From NCBI RefSeq assembly GCF_017377855.1, contig NZ_JAFREP010000033.1, positions 1 through 64,000 on the forward strand: 64,000 nucleotides of DNA, written 5' to 3'. The notes beneath the pieces were generated by a model, which was not told the origin of the DNA, did not search any database, and saw only the letters and a program-made list of their open reading frames with translations. The stretch is from Acanthopleuribacter pedis. Lineage in GTDB: Bacteria; Acidobacteriota; Holophagae; Acanthopleuribacterales; Acanthopleuribacteraceae. Both the position numbers and the translations under genes were made by a program. Positions 1-9,252 of this stretch are shown here, in pieces (position 1 is the first letter of the stretch; every line of letters starts with the position of its first letter).

Positions 1-2411
1 ATCAAGTCGGTGGCGAGGGTTGGCGCGAGTTCGACGGCGGCGGTCCGTTCGGTGGCGGGGTCGAGGGCGTTGATGGCTTGGGCGCCGGCCCGTTGAAGGA
101 CGAAAAAGCGGTAGCGGCCGGCGGTGTCGGCGCGGCCGAACCAGGGATGGCTGTCACTGGAGAGCCAGGTGCCGGGTTGCGGTTCGTCGTTGAAACGGAT
201 GGAACCGCGCAGTTCGGTGACGGCCTCGGCGAGGTGGACCAGGGCGTAGGCGGCGGATTCGGTCATGTCGGTTTGGGCCGGGTCGTTGCGCCAGGTGCCG
301 TCTTGATGGGTCAGCCGGGCGGCGAGCACCCAGCGATTGGTATCGTGGCGCAGCAGGAGCAGGGCGCCGCCGGCGGCGTGGCTGTAACTGAGTTGGGGTG
401 CCTGGGCCAGGGGTTGGCTGAAGTCGGCACGGAACAGGGCGCGTTGGGTGGCGCCGACGGGCAGCGGCAGGGTCAGCGCGGGATTGTCGCGTAATTGGAC
501 GGCGCGGGGTTGGGTGCCGGCATCGGGTTGCGGCCCGAAATCGATGGTCAGGCCGGTTTGAACAAAGACTGGGTCGTAGGAGAAGTTTTCCGCGGGGAGG
601 CTCCCGCTGACGGGGCGGAAGGCGGTGGTGGCGGAACGGGTTTGCCCGCCGTCGGCGGTGGTGCGCATTTTAAAAGATAGGGTGCCGGCGGCGCCGCTTT
701 GGCCGGGGAAGCGGTAGAGCAGGATGTCGAGCGGATAGGCGGGCAGATCGCTGCCGCCGTCGTAAGTTTGGCGGATTTCATCGGCGCGGATGACGGCGTG
801 GCTGCCGGAGGGAAAATCACCGGTAGCGGAGAGGCTGACACGGGTGGCGGCTTCTTGGCGGGGTGAGACGGTTTCTGGATCGGTCGTGATGGAACGGAAA
901 TCGGTGTAGGAAGAGGGGTGCAGGGCGGCGCGTTGCAGCAGGTCGCCGGGCGCGGGTACGGCGGAACCGGGGTCGGGGGTGGCAACGAGCCAAGCGCCGG
1001 CGGGAACGTTGGCGACATCCAACGCGAGGTTCCTACCCGCGGCCGGGGTAACGGAATGGACGCGCCAGGCGGTGCCTTGTTGTTGCAGCAGGACGAGCGG
1101 GGTGGCGGCGGGCGGGCCGCGCTCGAACTGAACGGAACCGAGCAAACGCCCGTTGCCCCCGGCGCCGAGGAGCGCAAAACCTTTTAACGGCGACCAACCC
1201 AAGGGCAGCAGCGCGGGCAAGGCTTGGTCGCTGAACACGAAGGCCTGCACGCCGCCGCTGTACCCGGAAAGGGTCAGCGAGACGCCGGCCAGATCAACGG
1301 GCAAGGCGAGGGATTGCGCGGCGGGGCGCGCGGTCAAGCGCAAATCGTGGAAGCGCAAGCCGCCGGATCGGGTGACGGCGGCGGTGCGTTGCAGCGGCAA
1401 ATAATCGGGATGATCGATGGACAGGGTGAGCGGCGAACCCTGGAGGGTGGCGTTGAAGCGGCCGTTGCCATCGCTGGTTGCGGTGACGGAAGTACTGGGC
1501 GAGGTCAGGGTGACGGTTACCGCGGAAAGCGGGTAACTGGTTGCATCGTCAAGAACTTGGCCAAACACAAACAGCGGGAAATCGACGGTGATCCAGCCGT
1601 CGCGTTGCAGGCTGTTGCCGTAACGGTCGGTGGCGCGGTAGGCAAAAGGGATGCGGTCGCGGTCGCCGGCGTGGGTGAAGCTTTGCGAAAAGGAAGCGCC
1701 GTCATCGGCACGAAAAACGGTTTCCCCGTCCAGGCTGAGTTCCTGGGAAACCAGATCATCCGGTGCGGCGGGTGTGACGGCAACGGTGGTGCGGCCAAAG
1801 GCGGCGATCCGTTGCGGTACGGTGAGGGCAACCTCGGGTTCGGCGACACGGTGGTAGACGGTGACGACGAGGGTCTGCTCATTGCCGGCGGCGTCGGTCA
1901 ACACATAAGTGAAATCGTTGCGCCCTTCACTGAGCGCCACATCGCGGTCAAAAAACTGAAAACCGTTGAGGGCGATCTCGTTGCCGTCACGGGTGAGGCG
2001 CAAGGGATCGGCCACATTGTCGCCGACGCGACCGATCAAAGTGACGGTGGTTTGATTGGTGTAAAACGGCAAGCCGGGCTGATCGACCAACAAACGCGGC
2101 GGGGTCTGATCAAAAACCAGGGCATGCTTAAAGGTGCGCGCGGGTAAAGCGGCATGGGTCGCGCGAAACAGCAAGGTGTTTTCGCCTTCAATCAATGGAA
2201 CAACGACGGAAAAGGCCCCGGATGGGTCCGGCGTCACGGCGTTGCCGTTGAGGAACAGCACCGAATCGGCGGGCGACAGGGTACCGGCCAAGGTTGCGGT
2301 CGGCGTCGCTTGATAACGGTCATAGGGCTGCAAATCGAGGGAAATGGCTTCCTGCGCGAAAGTAAACAACATCGGCACGGACAAAAAGAAAAACAGGGCA
2401 AGGCGCGGCAT
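1..2411 (-). CDS. Secreted multi-domain protein with Ig-like and carboxypeptidase-regulatory-like repeats (3' end outside window)
   Basis: An open frame of 803 codons runs from ATG at 2411 to the window edge with no stop, so the C-terminus is missing. The N-terminus MPRLALFFFLSVPMLFTFAQ is a clear signal peptide. Bacterial Ig-like/glucodextranase-B-like segments follow, with motifs such as FDQTPP and GEGRNDFTYVLTDAAGN-like loops. Near residue 290 a GQVLDDATSYPLSAVTVTL segment resembles a carboxypeptidase regulatory-like (TonB-box partner) fold. A second such segment (LRGSIRFNDEPQPGTW) lies at the downstream edge. No catalytic motif was recognised. Role inferred: surface or secreted adhesive/structural protein. 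It is transcribed in the same direction as the upstream kinase, separated from it by 272 bp. Confidence 0.75.
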   Translation of the reverse strand, partial: MPRLALFFFLSVPMLFTFAQEAISLDLQPYDRYQATPTATLAGTLSPADSVLFLNGNAVTPDPSGAFSVVVPLIEGENTLLFRATHAALPARTFKHALVFDQTPPRLLVDQPGLPFYTNQTTVTLIGRVGDNVADPLRLTRDGNEIALNGFQFFDRDVALSEGRNDFTYVLTDAAGNEQTLVVTVYHRVAEPEVALTVPQRIAAFGRTTVAVTPAAPDDLVSQELSLDGETVFRADDGASFSQSFTHAGDRDRIPFAYRATDRYGNSLQRDGWITVDFPLFVFGQVLDDATSYPLSAVTVTLTSPSTSVTATSDGNGRFNATLQGSPLTLSIDHPDYLPLQRTAAVTRSGGLRFHDLRLTARPAAQSLALPVDLAGVSLTLSGYSGGVQAFVFSDQALPALLPLGWSPLKGFALLGAGGNGRLLGSVQFERGPPAATPLVLLQQQGTAWRVHSVTPAAGRNLALDVANVPAGAWLVATPDPGSAVPAPGDLLQRAALHPSSYTDFRSITTDPETVSPRQEAATRVSLSATGDFPSGSHAVIRADEIRQTYDGGSDLPAYPLDILLYRFPGQSGAAGTLSFKMRTTADGGQTRSATTAFRPVSGSLPAENFSYDPVFVQTGLTIDFGPQPDAGTQPRAVQLRDNPALTLPLPVGATQRALFRADFSQPLAQAPQLSYSHAAGGALLLLRHDTNRWVLAARLTHQDGTWRNDPAQTDMTESAAYALVHLAEAVTELRGSIRFNDEPQPGTWLSSDSHPWFGRADTAGRYRFFVLQRAGAQAINALDPATERTAAVELAPTLATDL

Positions 2412-2683
2412 GAAAAACTCCAGCTTGCTGTTGTGAAATAAGTAAAAAGAAAAAAAGGGTGAATAGGTAAAAACGGGATAAAGTGTTTGATGTCAAGGAT
2501 TCAGATGAGCAAATAACAAACTTAGCGATGATATCACATGCCGGCAAATCGCGAATCAAAAGGCGGGATGGGATGGTCGCGATCCATCGCCCTTAAACCT
2601 CGTTAATGTTGTCATTGAGAGACGCTTTTATCCGAGCCAAGAGGTTTTCCACACGTGCGACTGCGTCTGGTCAGCCATGCCGG
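2412..2683. other. Intergenic region between the kinase gene and the secreted repeat protein
   Basis: AT-richer than its surroundings, with poly-A/T stretches around 2440-2460. I see no gene. It must hold the promoter or ribosome-binding region of the minus-strand secreted protein, but no convincing promoter was identified. Confidence 0.4.
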
Positions 2684-5600
2684 TCAGGGGATGGGATTAC
2701 CGACGGTATTTTGCTGGAGGCGTGTGACAAAACCTTGGACCTCTTTGGTTTTTGTGTGGTGGATGCCGGGGTTTTGGTTGAGTTTCGCCAGCGCCGGTTC
2801 CAACATGGGGCGGCCCTCGGCCTCACGATCCAAGGAGACGTACACTTGACCGAGGACGGCTTGGCTGTAGTGAAGGTGCCAGTGACCCTTGGGGTACCCC
2901 GCTTCCAGCAACGCCACGGCTGCTTTTGCGATGGCTTCTGCTTCCGCGGGCCGTCCGGCTTGCAGCAAGTTGGCCGCGAGTTCGGCCTTGCGGTAACCGA
3001 CGCGTACATGTTCGGCGCCGAGGGTCGCCTTTTCCGCGGCAATTGCCTGACGGTAGGCTTGTTCGGCGCCGACCAAATCACCGTCCTCGCGCAACACCCA
3101 CGCCAAATTACCGCGCAACTTCGCGACGCTTTGATGGTTTTCGCCCACGGCTTTGCTTTGAACAGCCACGGCCCGGTGCAGTAAATCGACGGCTTTTTTG
3201 AGGCGACCCGCATCGCGCAGGGCCATCGCCAAATTATTGAGCGAAGGCGCCGAGCTGATGTGGCCGGGGCCGTGCGCCTTGACATTCACTTCAAGCGATC
3301 GGTGAAGCAAGGGCAGGGCTTCTTCGTTGCGACCCTGGTTGCGCAGGATCAGGGCCAAATTACTGAGGTAGGTGGTGTTTTCGGGGTGATCCGGGCCATA
3401 GCTTGTTTCTTGGATGTGTCGTGCGCGGCGCGCATGGGTTTCGGCCTCGGGCAACAGGTTGAGTTCGTAATTGATCATGGCCAAGTTGGTGAGGCTGGTC
3501 GCCAATTGCGGGTGATCCGGTCCATGGATGTTCTCCATGATGTTGATCGAGCGGATAATCAGCGGTTTGGCCTGCTCCGGCTGTTCCCTGGCGATGAGCA
3601 CGAAGGCCAGATTGTTGAGGTCGGTTGCGACCTCGGGATGGTCTTGGCCGAAGGCTTTTTCATCGAGGGCCAAGGTGCGTCGCATGAGTTGTTCGGCTTC
3701 CTCCAATTCGCCCAAATCGGTGAGAACCAGGGCCAGGTCGTTACAGTTGGGGGCCAAGGTGGGATGGTTCGCCCCCAAGGCCTTTTCTCGAATGGATAAC
3801 GCGGCGCGCATCAGGAGTTCCGCCCGATGAAAGTCGCCTTGTTTCCAAGCCAGATTGCCCAACTGGTGGATCGGGTCGGCACGGCGGACATCGTCCCCAG
3901 GCAAGACGGTTTCGAAACGATCTCGTGCCTGTTCAAATGCCTTCTGGGCCAATTCGTAGTTGCCTTCGAGTTGATGGATCCAACCCAGTTCAATCAAAAT
4001 GCGGCCGGTTTTGCCGTCGGCTGGGTCGCCGCCCGCGCGCCGCAAGGCGAGTGCTTCCTCCAGGGCTTCGCGTGATTGGCCGTAATTGCCCTGTTTCTCG
4101 TGGAGGTGGCCGAGCGCTTTGAACACCGCCGCCCGCGCGATGGGATCCGCCTTTTCGCGCAGCGCCGCAACCCGCGCGATTTGTCGTTCCGCGATGTCGT
4201 AGCGGGCCAAGTTGAGGTTGCCGGTGGCGATGGTGAGCAGCAAGTCGGCGCCGGCCTCGGGCTGGTTGACGAAATTTTCCTCGAGACGCCGCTCGCCCAG
4301 GTCGAGAATATCGGCGACCGTGAGTGTTTGGTCGCCTTGGGTGCCGGGGTCCAGTTCGGAGATCAAGGTGCTCAAAAAGTCGGTAGCCCGTTGGGCGTCT
4401 TGTCGGGCCTGATCGGTGCGCTGGAGTTGCACCCAAAGCGTGAGCGCGAAACTCGAGATGAGAACGACGAGGAATACCGCCAGGAGCCGGCCGCGTAGGG
4501 CGCGTTGTTGGTAGCGCTGAAGTTTCGCCCGGCGTTGTGTTTCCTCGGCTTCGCGGGCACGGGTTCTGGCCGCAACGGCGTGTTCAACATAAGCGCGTTC
4601 AACCTCGGTCAATTGCAGGCCGGCTGTTTCGAGCAGTTCCTCCAGGCGTTGCAGTGGTCCACCCCGTGGGAGTAACTCCGGGTCGCGTTCGTGCTCCGCC
4701 CAGTGGTGTGCCGCCTGACGCAGGCGCTGAACCTGATGGACGTGGTGGCGGTCCTCCTCCAGCCAGCGGTCGACGCGGTCCCATTTACGAATCAGGGCCT
4801 CGTGGGTGACGTCCACCATGTCGCAATCTTGAACGGCGTCGTAACCAATATGGAGCAGCCGCGCTTTGGTCCAGCGTTCCAACAGGCGCCCCAGCGCGAA
4901 GGGTTCGACTTCGGCCATGGTGGCGCGGCGCCTGGTCCGCGCGGCGGCGTGTACCAAACAGAACACAAACAGGCGGCGTAAGGAGGCCTGTTCCTCGGGC
5001 GTGGCGGCGGCAAATTCTTCCTCGGCCCGTCTGGCCAATGCCCCACCGATGCCGCCGATTTCGGCATAGGCTTCGTTGGTGAGCAAGTGCCCGTTGCGGC
5101 GTTCGAAGAGTTCCAAAAGGGCGTGTTCGAGAAGGGGGAGTTCTCCGTCGGACCCGGCCAGGTCGTCCAAAATACGGGTGGTCAAGCCGGGTTCCAGCGC
5201 AAGGCCGGCTAGGGCGGCCGGTTCGCGAATGGCGCGTGCCTGCTGTTCTCGGTTCATGGGGCCGACCTGGAGCATATGTTTGCAGATCAGTTCATTCAGC
5301 ATCGGCCACGTTGCGCAATGACCCAGGAAATCGCTGCGCATGCCGAGGACCGGCACCAGGTTGTCGTGTTGGCGGGAAAGCAGGAAGTCGAGGTTTTCCA
5401 TAAAGTGCCGCGCGCCGGTGCCTTCATTGGTAAATACTTCCTCGAATGGGTCGATCACCAAAAGCACGCGTTTCCCACCGTGTCGGTCGCTTAACTCACG
5501 GAGCACAAAATGCAGGGCTTCTTTGGCGGTTTTCATGCGCAGCGTCAAACGGTTCGGTTGGTTTTCGTTTTGGTCCTGGGGAAGCAAGGGGGCGAGCGCG

Positions 5601-7237
5601 TGGGCGAGCGCGGAAAGCGGGAGCGTGCCGGGCCGCATCACCAAAACGAGATCGCCGCGGTCGCGACACGCGGGAATGAGGCCCGCGTTAATGAGGGAGG
5701 ACTTGCCGCTGCCGGAGTTCCCGGCGACACAGACCAAGGGTTGGGTCAGGGTTTGGTCCAAAAGTTGTTCGACGAGGCGTTCGCGACCAAAAAAAGCGTC
5801 GCGGTCCGCCTCGCGGAAGGGTTCCAGGCCGCGGTAGGGGCAGACCAATCCGGCGGGGGTGTCCTTTGGTTTTTGCGGCGCGTTTTCGCTCAGGTTTTGT
5901 GGGAGGCGTTCGTCGATGCTGGGCCCCATCGGTCGTAAACGGCGCAAGACCGCGGGGATGTCGGCGGCATCGGGGTGCCACTCGGCGCCCGGCAACAGGA
6001 ACAGGCGGGCATGGAGACGATCCTCGGTCACCAAGGCGGTGACGGCATCGGCGAGCGCGGGCATGCGCGACCAGGGGCCTTTGCCGTCGGGGCCGAGGCA
6101 GACCAAGCAGGTTCGGTGGGATCGCAGGGCGGCCAACAGGGTGGCCAAGCGGGAAGCGCCGGGTTGCAGGTTGCGCCCGGCGAACCAGACCGACAAACCG
6201 GCGGCGCGCAAGCATTCATCCAAAGGGACGGCGGCGGCGTCGTGATCGGGGTGGGTCCACAGCAGGACATCACCTTGCGTGGCCGGCTCGGTGTCCTCGC
6301 GTGTTTGGCCGAGGCTCAGGGAAACCAGGGCGTCCTCGAGATCGGGTCGCAGGCTTGCGATATCGGAATAACGATCCGCGGGATTCGGCGCCAGCATGCG
6401 GCGCAACAGGTAGGCCAGGACTTCCGGCAAACGCGTCGTGGGGGCCGGTGAGGCCGGGAGTGTTCCCTTTTCAGACAGCCGTTCCGCTGTTTCGGGCCCG
6501 CGTAATGTGGCGATCAGGGTCAAAGGGGTGATGGTCCAGTTCTTTGGTCTGCGCCCTGTTAGCAGTTGGAGCAGGAGCAGGCCCAAGGCATAAATGTCAC
6601 TGCTCCGCGAGGGACGATTCCCTTTTTGCTGCTCGGGGCTTGCGTATTCCGGGGTCATGGCGCCGGCAATATCGGGCGTGACATCGGGTTGGGCGGGGAG
6701 GGCAATGCCGAAATCCAAAAGTTTGGGTTCGCCGTCGGGGGTGACCATCAAATTGCTGGGTTTGATGTCCCGGTGAATAATGCCGCGTTCGTGGGCGAAC
6801 CCAACGGCGTTGACCACCTTAATAAAAAGAGCGAGTAGCTGGGTGACGGTGGGTTGCCGCTCTTGGGCCCAGCGGTCGATGGTGGTGCCGGGAATGTATT
6901 CCATGATGAACCACGGGTGGCCGTCCTCCGTGGTACCCGCGTCCAGCAAGGTGCTGATATTGGGGTGCTTGAGATCGGCCAAGAGCCGGCGTTCCTGCTG
7001 GAAATGGTGTTGCAGCGAGGCGGTGTCCCCGTCTTTGCGGATGAGTTTTACGGCCACTTGCATAAACAGGGGTTGGCGGCGTTCACCCAGGTAAACCGCG
7101 CCCATACCGCCGCGGCCGAGCCGGCGAACGAGGGTGTAGGGTCCGATATGGGTTGGGTGTGCATAAGCCGAGGCGGCGTGGCCGGGCCCCTGGGTTGGGG
7201 ATTCGTGGGATGGGCTGGTTGGGTCTTCGTGCTGCAG
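2684..7237 (-). CDS. Giant Ser/Thr protein kinase - TIR-like - nSTAND1 NTPase - transmembrane - TPR protein
   Basis: One protein of about 1,517 residues. Numbering here counts from an in-frame GTG at 7285. The kinase domain spans about 50-320, with GRGGMG glycine loop, K80, HRDIKPSN (171-178) and DFG (191-193). Residues about 338-455 look TIR-like (LLWTHPDHDAAAVPLDECLR, then GLSVWF). The WxxxE position of catalytic TIRs reads WSRMP, so NADase activity is doubtful. An nSTAND1 NTPase begins CPYRGLEPF at 482, with Walker A GNSGSGKSS (522-530) and Walker B LLVIDPFEE. One membrane helix lies at about 934-953, followed by about ten TPR-like repeats to the end. Start choice: GAGGAGG lies 6 nt before an in-frame CTG at 7237; the GTG at 7285 has no good Shine-Dalgarno sequence. 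The N-terminal sensor/effector part is probably cytoplasmic. Role inferred: stress or conflict signalling. Confidence 0.88.
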   Translation of the reverse strand: MQHEDPTSPSHESPTQGPGHAASAYAHPTHIGPYTLVRRLGRGGMGAVYLGERRQPLFMQVAVKLIRKDGDTASLQHHFQQERRLLADLKHPNISTLLDAGTTEDGHPWFIMEYIPGTTIDRWAQERQPTVTQLLALFIKVVNAVGFAHERGIIHRDIKPSNLMVTPDGEPKLLDFGIALPAQPDVTPDIAGAMTPEYASPEQQKGNRPSRSSDIYALGLLLLQLLTGRRPKNWTITPLTLIATLRGPETAERLSEKGTLPASPAPTTRLPEVLAYLLRRMLAPNPADRYSDIASLRPDLEDALVSLSLGQTREDTEPATQGDVLLWTHPDHDAAAVPLDECLRAAGLSVWFAGRNLQPGASRLATLLAALRSHRTCLVCLGPDGKGPWSRMPALADAVTALVTEDRLHARLFLLPGAEWHPDAADIPAVLRRLRPMGPSIDERLPQNLSENAPQKPKDTPAGLVCPYRGLEPFREADRDAFFGRERLVEQLLDQTLTQPLVCVAGNSGSGKSSLINAGLIPACRDRGDLVLVMRPGTLPLSALAHALAPLLPQDQNENQPNRLTLRMKTAKEALHFVLRELSDRHGGKRVLLVIDPFEEVFTNEGTGARHFMENLDFLLSRQHDNLVPVLGMRSDFLGHCATWPMLNELICKHMLQVGPMNREQQARAIREPAALAGLALEPGLTTRILDDLAGSDGELPLLEHALLELFERRNGHLLTNEAYAEIGGIGGALARRAEEEFAAATPEEQASLRRLFVFCLVHAAARTRRRATMAEVEPFALGRLLERWTKARLLHIGYDAVQDCDMVDVTHEALIRKWDRVDRWLEEDRHHVHQVQRLRQAAHHWAEHERDPELLPRGGPLQRLEELLETAGLQLTEVERAYVEHAVAARTRAREAEETQRRAKLQRYQQRALRGRLLAVFLVVLISSFALTLWVQLQRTDQARQDAQRATDFLSTLISELDPGTQGDQTLTVADILDLGERRLEENFVNQPEAGADLLLTIATGNLNLARYDIAERQIARVAALREKADPIARAAVFKALGHLHEKQGNYGQSREALEEALALRRAGGDPADGKTGRILIELGWIHQLEGNYELAQKAFEQARDRFETVLPGDDVRRADPIHQLGNLAWKQGDFHRAELLMRAALSIREKALGANHPTLAPNCNDLALVLTDLGELEEAEQLMRRTLALDEKAFGQDHPEVATDLNNLAFVLIAREQPEQAKPLIIRSINIMENIHGPDHPQLATSLTNLAMINYELNLLPEAETHARRARHIQETSYGPDHPENTTYLSNLALILRNQGRNEEALPLLHRSLEVNVKAHGPGHISSAPSLNNLAMALRDAGRLKKAVDLLHRAVAVQSKAVGENHQSVAKLRGNLAWVLREDGDLVGAEQAYRQAIAAEKATLGAEHVRVGYRKAELAANLLQAGRPAEAEAIAKAAVALLEAGYPKGHWHLHYSQAVLGQVYVSLDREAEGRPMLEPALAKLNQNPGIHHTKTKEVQGFVTRLQQNTVGNPIP

Positions 7238-7306
7238 GGTTATCCTCCTCGCGGGAAAACCCAATTGCAGGTAGCGGGTTCCCACGCGGCATCACCAAGG
7301 ACGCTT

Positions 7307-7366
7307 GCCCGCATTTCTCACAAAGCTTTCAGCTGCTTGCGACGAACTCTTGGGAGAAATGCGGGC
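7307..7366. repeat. Palindromic repeat, short form (copy A, 60 bp)
   Basis: Begins GCCCGCATTTCTCACAA and ends GGGAGAAATGCGGGC, an imperfect inverted repeat about 18 bp per arm with a central CTTTCAGCTGCTTGCGACG-like loop. It has the same length and layout as the copy at 40970-41029. Confidence 0.75.
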
Positions 7367-7566
7367 TTGCCACCGGCGCACGCTGCACTAAAGCAGCGAA
7401 GGGTTCGCCGGAACGAACCAGGTTCACCTGAACATCGCGAAGGGTTTCCTGCTTTAGGGAGGCGGTTGTCTGATTTGCCGGTACTTCTCTCTTCTTCGTC
7501 ACCTCGGGCAGGTGGACTTAAAAAGCGCGGGCTGTTTTTTAGAATGGTATGGGTCTCTTGTGGTTA

Positions 7567-7818
7567 ACCCGCATTTCTCACAAGGAATTCTGCTACGAAG
7601 CCGAAAACCATGCGATTACGAGGGGGCGGCCTTCCGCGTTACTCGGTCGAGCCGCCTTCGCCTCAGCTGCTACGCCGAAAGGTCGGCCCCGCGAAAGGTC
7701 GGCCCCGCGAAAGGTCGGCCCCGCGAAAGGTCGGACCCCTATGCCGTCTCTCGGTCGTAACCTTCGTACTCACATGGTTTTCAGCTTCTTGCGACGAATC
7801 CTTGTGAGAAATGCGGGT
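7567..7818 (+). repeat. Palindromic repeat, long form (copy B, 252 bp)
   Basis: Terminal inverted repeats ACCCGCATTTCTCACAAG (left) and CTTGTGAGAAATGCGGGT (right). The internal sequence is shared in reverse orientation with 9049-9252. The right arm also contains the TTGCGACGAATCC loop of the 60-bp short forms. No open frame and no transposase. Confidence 0.8.
7677..7740 (+). repeat. Four 16-bp tandem units inside copy B
   Basis: Unit GAAAGGTCGGCCCCGC at 7677, 7693 and 7709, with a diverged fourth unit at 7725. The homologous place in the inverted copy at 9049-9252 has one unit. The 48-bp difference is exactly the length difference between the two copies (252 versus 204 bp). Confidence 0.85.
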
Positions 7819-7952
7819 TGGGGCGGTGATGTGCGGCGGCACTTTAATCCCCGGCGGGGGGATTTTGTTGAAGGGGTGTGATGCGACACGTTCCAACAAA
7901 TCTGTTGTACAACTGTTTGGTTGGCACAGTTCGGACGCTGACCGGACGGCTG

Positions 7953-8984
7953 TTAGGCCTTTCCTGATTCGGTTTGCTCCGCGCGCGTCGGCATGCCGCC
8001 GCGGAGGGCGCCGGCCCCGATGTTGCGGTACATGCCGCGGAAACTTTCCGGGAGCGGGCGGCTGTTGGGCATCGACAGCCACAGGCGCAGCAAGAGTCGC
8101 CGCTGGTTCGGGTCGGCCGCATCGGTGAAGGCGTCGCGGCGGTGCAGGAACATGAAATTGTTGACGAACAAGAGGTCGCCCGGCTCTTGGCGGAAGCGCA
8201 GGTGCAGGTTTTCGTCCTCGGCGAGGGTGTCGATGAGGTCGAGCGCTTCGATTTGTTGGTCGGTCATCGGTGGGGTGACGCCGCTGTTGTGGGCGCGGTC
8301 GATCAGCACGCGCAAGACGTTGGCGCAAAACACGCCGTTTTCCACCGCGAAAATGGGTTGGGTTATGTAGGGGAGGGGGTTGGCGGTGTCGACGTTGTGG
8401 CGCAGGTAGGCAAAGGGCTGCTTGAGTACCTCGAGTAAATCGGGTCGTTGCGCCTGAATTTGGTGGTACAGCAGGCGCGAATCGAGCAACAAATTGTCGC
8501 CGCCTTGCAGCGCTTGGCGCACGGTTAAAAAGCCAATTACGTCGCAACGGTCGGTGTGGAAGCGCAGGCGTTTGTTGCTGTTGGGCCCCCGTGTTTTGGC
8601 GTCGCTTTCCCCGAAACCCGCGTCACTGACATGGAACAGGCGCTTGCCGTCGGCGCTTTGGGGGCGCGGCGTCCCGATGTAGGTGGTCAGGCCCCAAAAC
8701 ACGATTTCCAATTCCATCACGCTGTAACGCGTGACCGGTAAACCGCGCAGGCGACAGGCGCCGCAGCCGTGTTCCAAATCGTGTTGGATTTGGGTCAAAC
8801 GCGGGCCGAGTTTGGGCAGAATGAACTGATCGCGGGTGACGGCCTCAAGCGGAAGGCCCTGTTGTTTCACCTGGTGCAGGGCGGCGTCTAACTCGGTCGT
8901 GTCCTGCTCGGTAAGCGTGACCTCAAAATCAGGGCATCGCAGGATTTCCGATCCCCGTCGACCCTTCGGAATGGTTGTTTCCAT
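7953..8984 (-). CDS. TauD/TfdA-type Fe(II)/2-oxoglutarate-dependent dioxygenase
   Basis: 343 residues from ATG at 8984, preceded by GGGAG with 6-nt spacing. An upstream in-frame extension to 9056 would begin inside a repeat and was not used. The family fold oxidises a small substrate with Fe(II), O2 and 2-oxoglutarate. Visible iron-site residues are HTD (H143, D145) and the distal His in FLHRRDAF (H281), with arginines RRLLLRLW (about 296-300) placed to bind 2-oxoglutarate. The nearest recognised type is the TauD/clavaminate-synthase-like group; the substrate is unknown. The gene stands alone, bracketed by two long inverted palindromic repeats (7567-7818 and 9049-9252), which may mean that it moved as a unit. 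Confidence 0.88.
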   Translation of the reverse strand: METTIPKGRRGSEILRCPDFEVTLTEQDTTELDAALHQVKQQGLPLEAVTRDQFILPKLGPRLTQIQHDLEHGCGACRLRGLPVTRYSVMELEIVFWGLTTYIGTPRPQSADGKRLFHVSDAGFGESDAKTRGPNSNKRLRFHTDRCDVIGFLTVRQALQGGDNLLLDSRLLYHQIQAQRPDLLEVLKQPFAYLRHNVDTANPLPYITQPIFAVENGVFCANVLRVLIDRAHNSGVTPPMTDQQIEALDLIDTLAEDENLHLRFRQEPGDLLFVNNFMFLHRRDAFTDAADPNQRRLLLRLWLSMPNSRPLPESFRGMYRNIGAGALRGGMPTRAEQTESGKA

Positions 8985-9048
8985 GGCACGCTCCCAGGTG
9001 ATGCTTGTTTGGTCCTTTTCGTCGCTCAGTCTACCACTTTCCGGGCCG

Positions 9049-9252
9049 GCCCGCATGTCTCACAAGGATTCGTCGCGAGAAGCAGAAAGCCTTGTGAGTA
9101 CGAAGATTACGACCGAGAGACGGCACTGGGGTCCGACCTATCGGCGTAGCAGCTGAGGCGAAGACGGCTCGACCAAGTAATGCGGATGGCCGCCCCCTCG
9201 TAATCGCATGGGTTTCTGTTTCGTAGCAGAATTCCTTGTGAGACATGCGGGC
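9049..9252 (-). repeat. Palindromic repeat, long form (copy C, 204 bp, inverted relative to copy B)
   Basis: Terminal arms GCCCGCATGTCTCACAAG and CTTGTGAGACATGCGGGC. Read on the minus strand, its inside matches copy B along most of its length, including the GAGGGGGCGGCC and GCCGTCTCTCGGTCGTAA segments. The two arms carry matching changes (ATGTCT / AGACAT), which keeps the palindrome intact. Confidence 0.8.

Larger units (their letters stand above)
7238..7952. other. Intergenic region holding two palindromic repeats
   Basis: 715 bp between the kinase and the dioxygenase gene. It carries a short (7307-7366) and a long (7567-7818) member of the palindromic repeat family. I see no gene: open frames here are short and follow the repeat sequence. 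Confidence 0.6.

Noticed and set aside
548..1177. 209-codon minus-strand frame rich in Pro/Ser
   Set aside because: It overlaps the secreted-protein frame in another register and shows the Pro/Ser/Arg bias of an out-of-frame GC-rich read. No ribosome-binding site.
7663..8547. 294-codon minus-strand frame across copy B and the dioxygenase
   Set aside because: Arg/Pro-rich shadow of the TauD-like gene running into the repeat. The dioxygenase frame carries the family motifs.
7567..9252. Insertion sequence or composite transposon
   Set aside because: No transposase frame exists inside or near the repeats, and no target-site duplication was recognised. Kept only as a repeat family.
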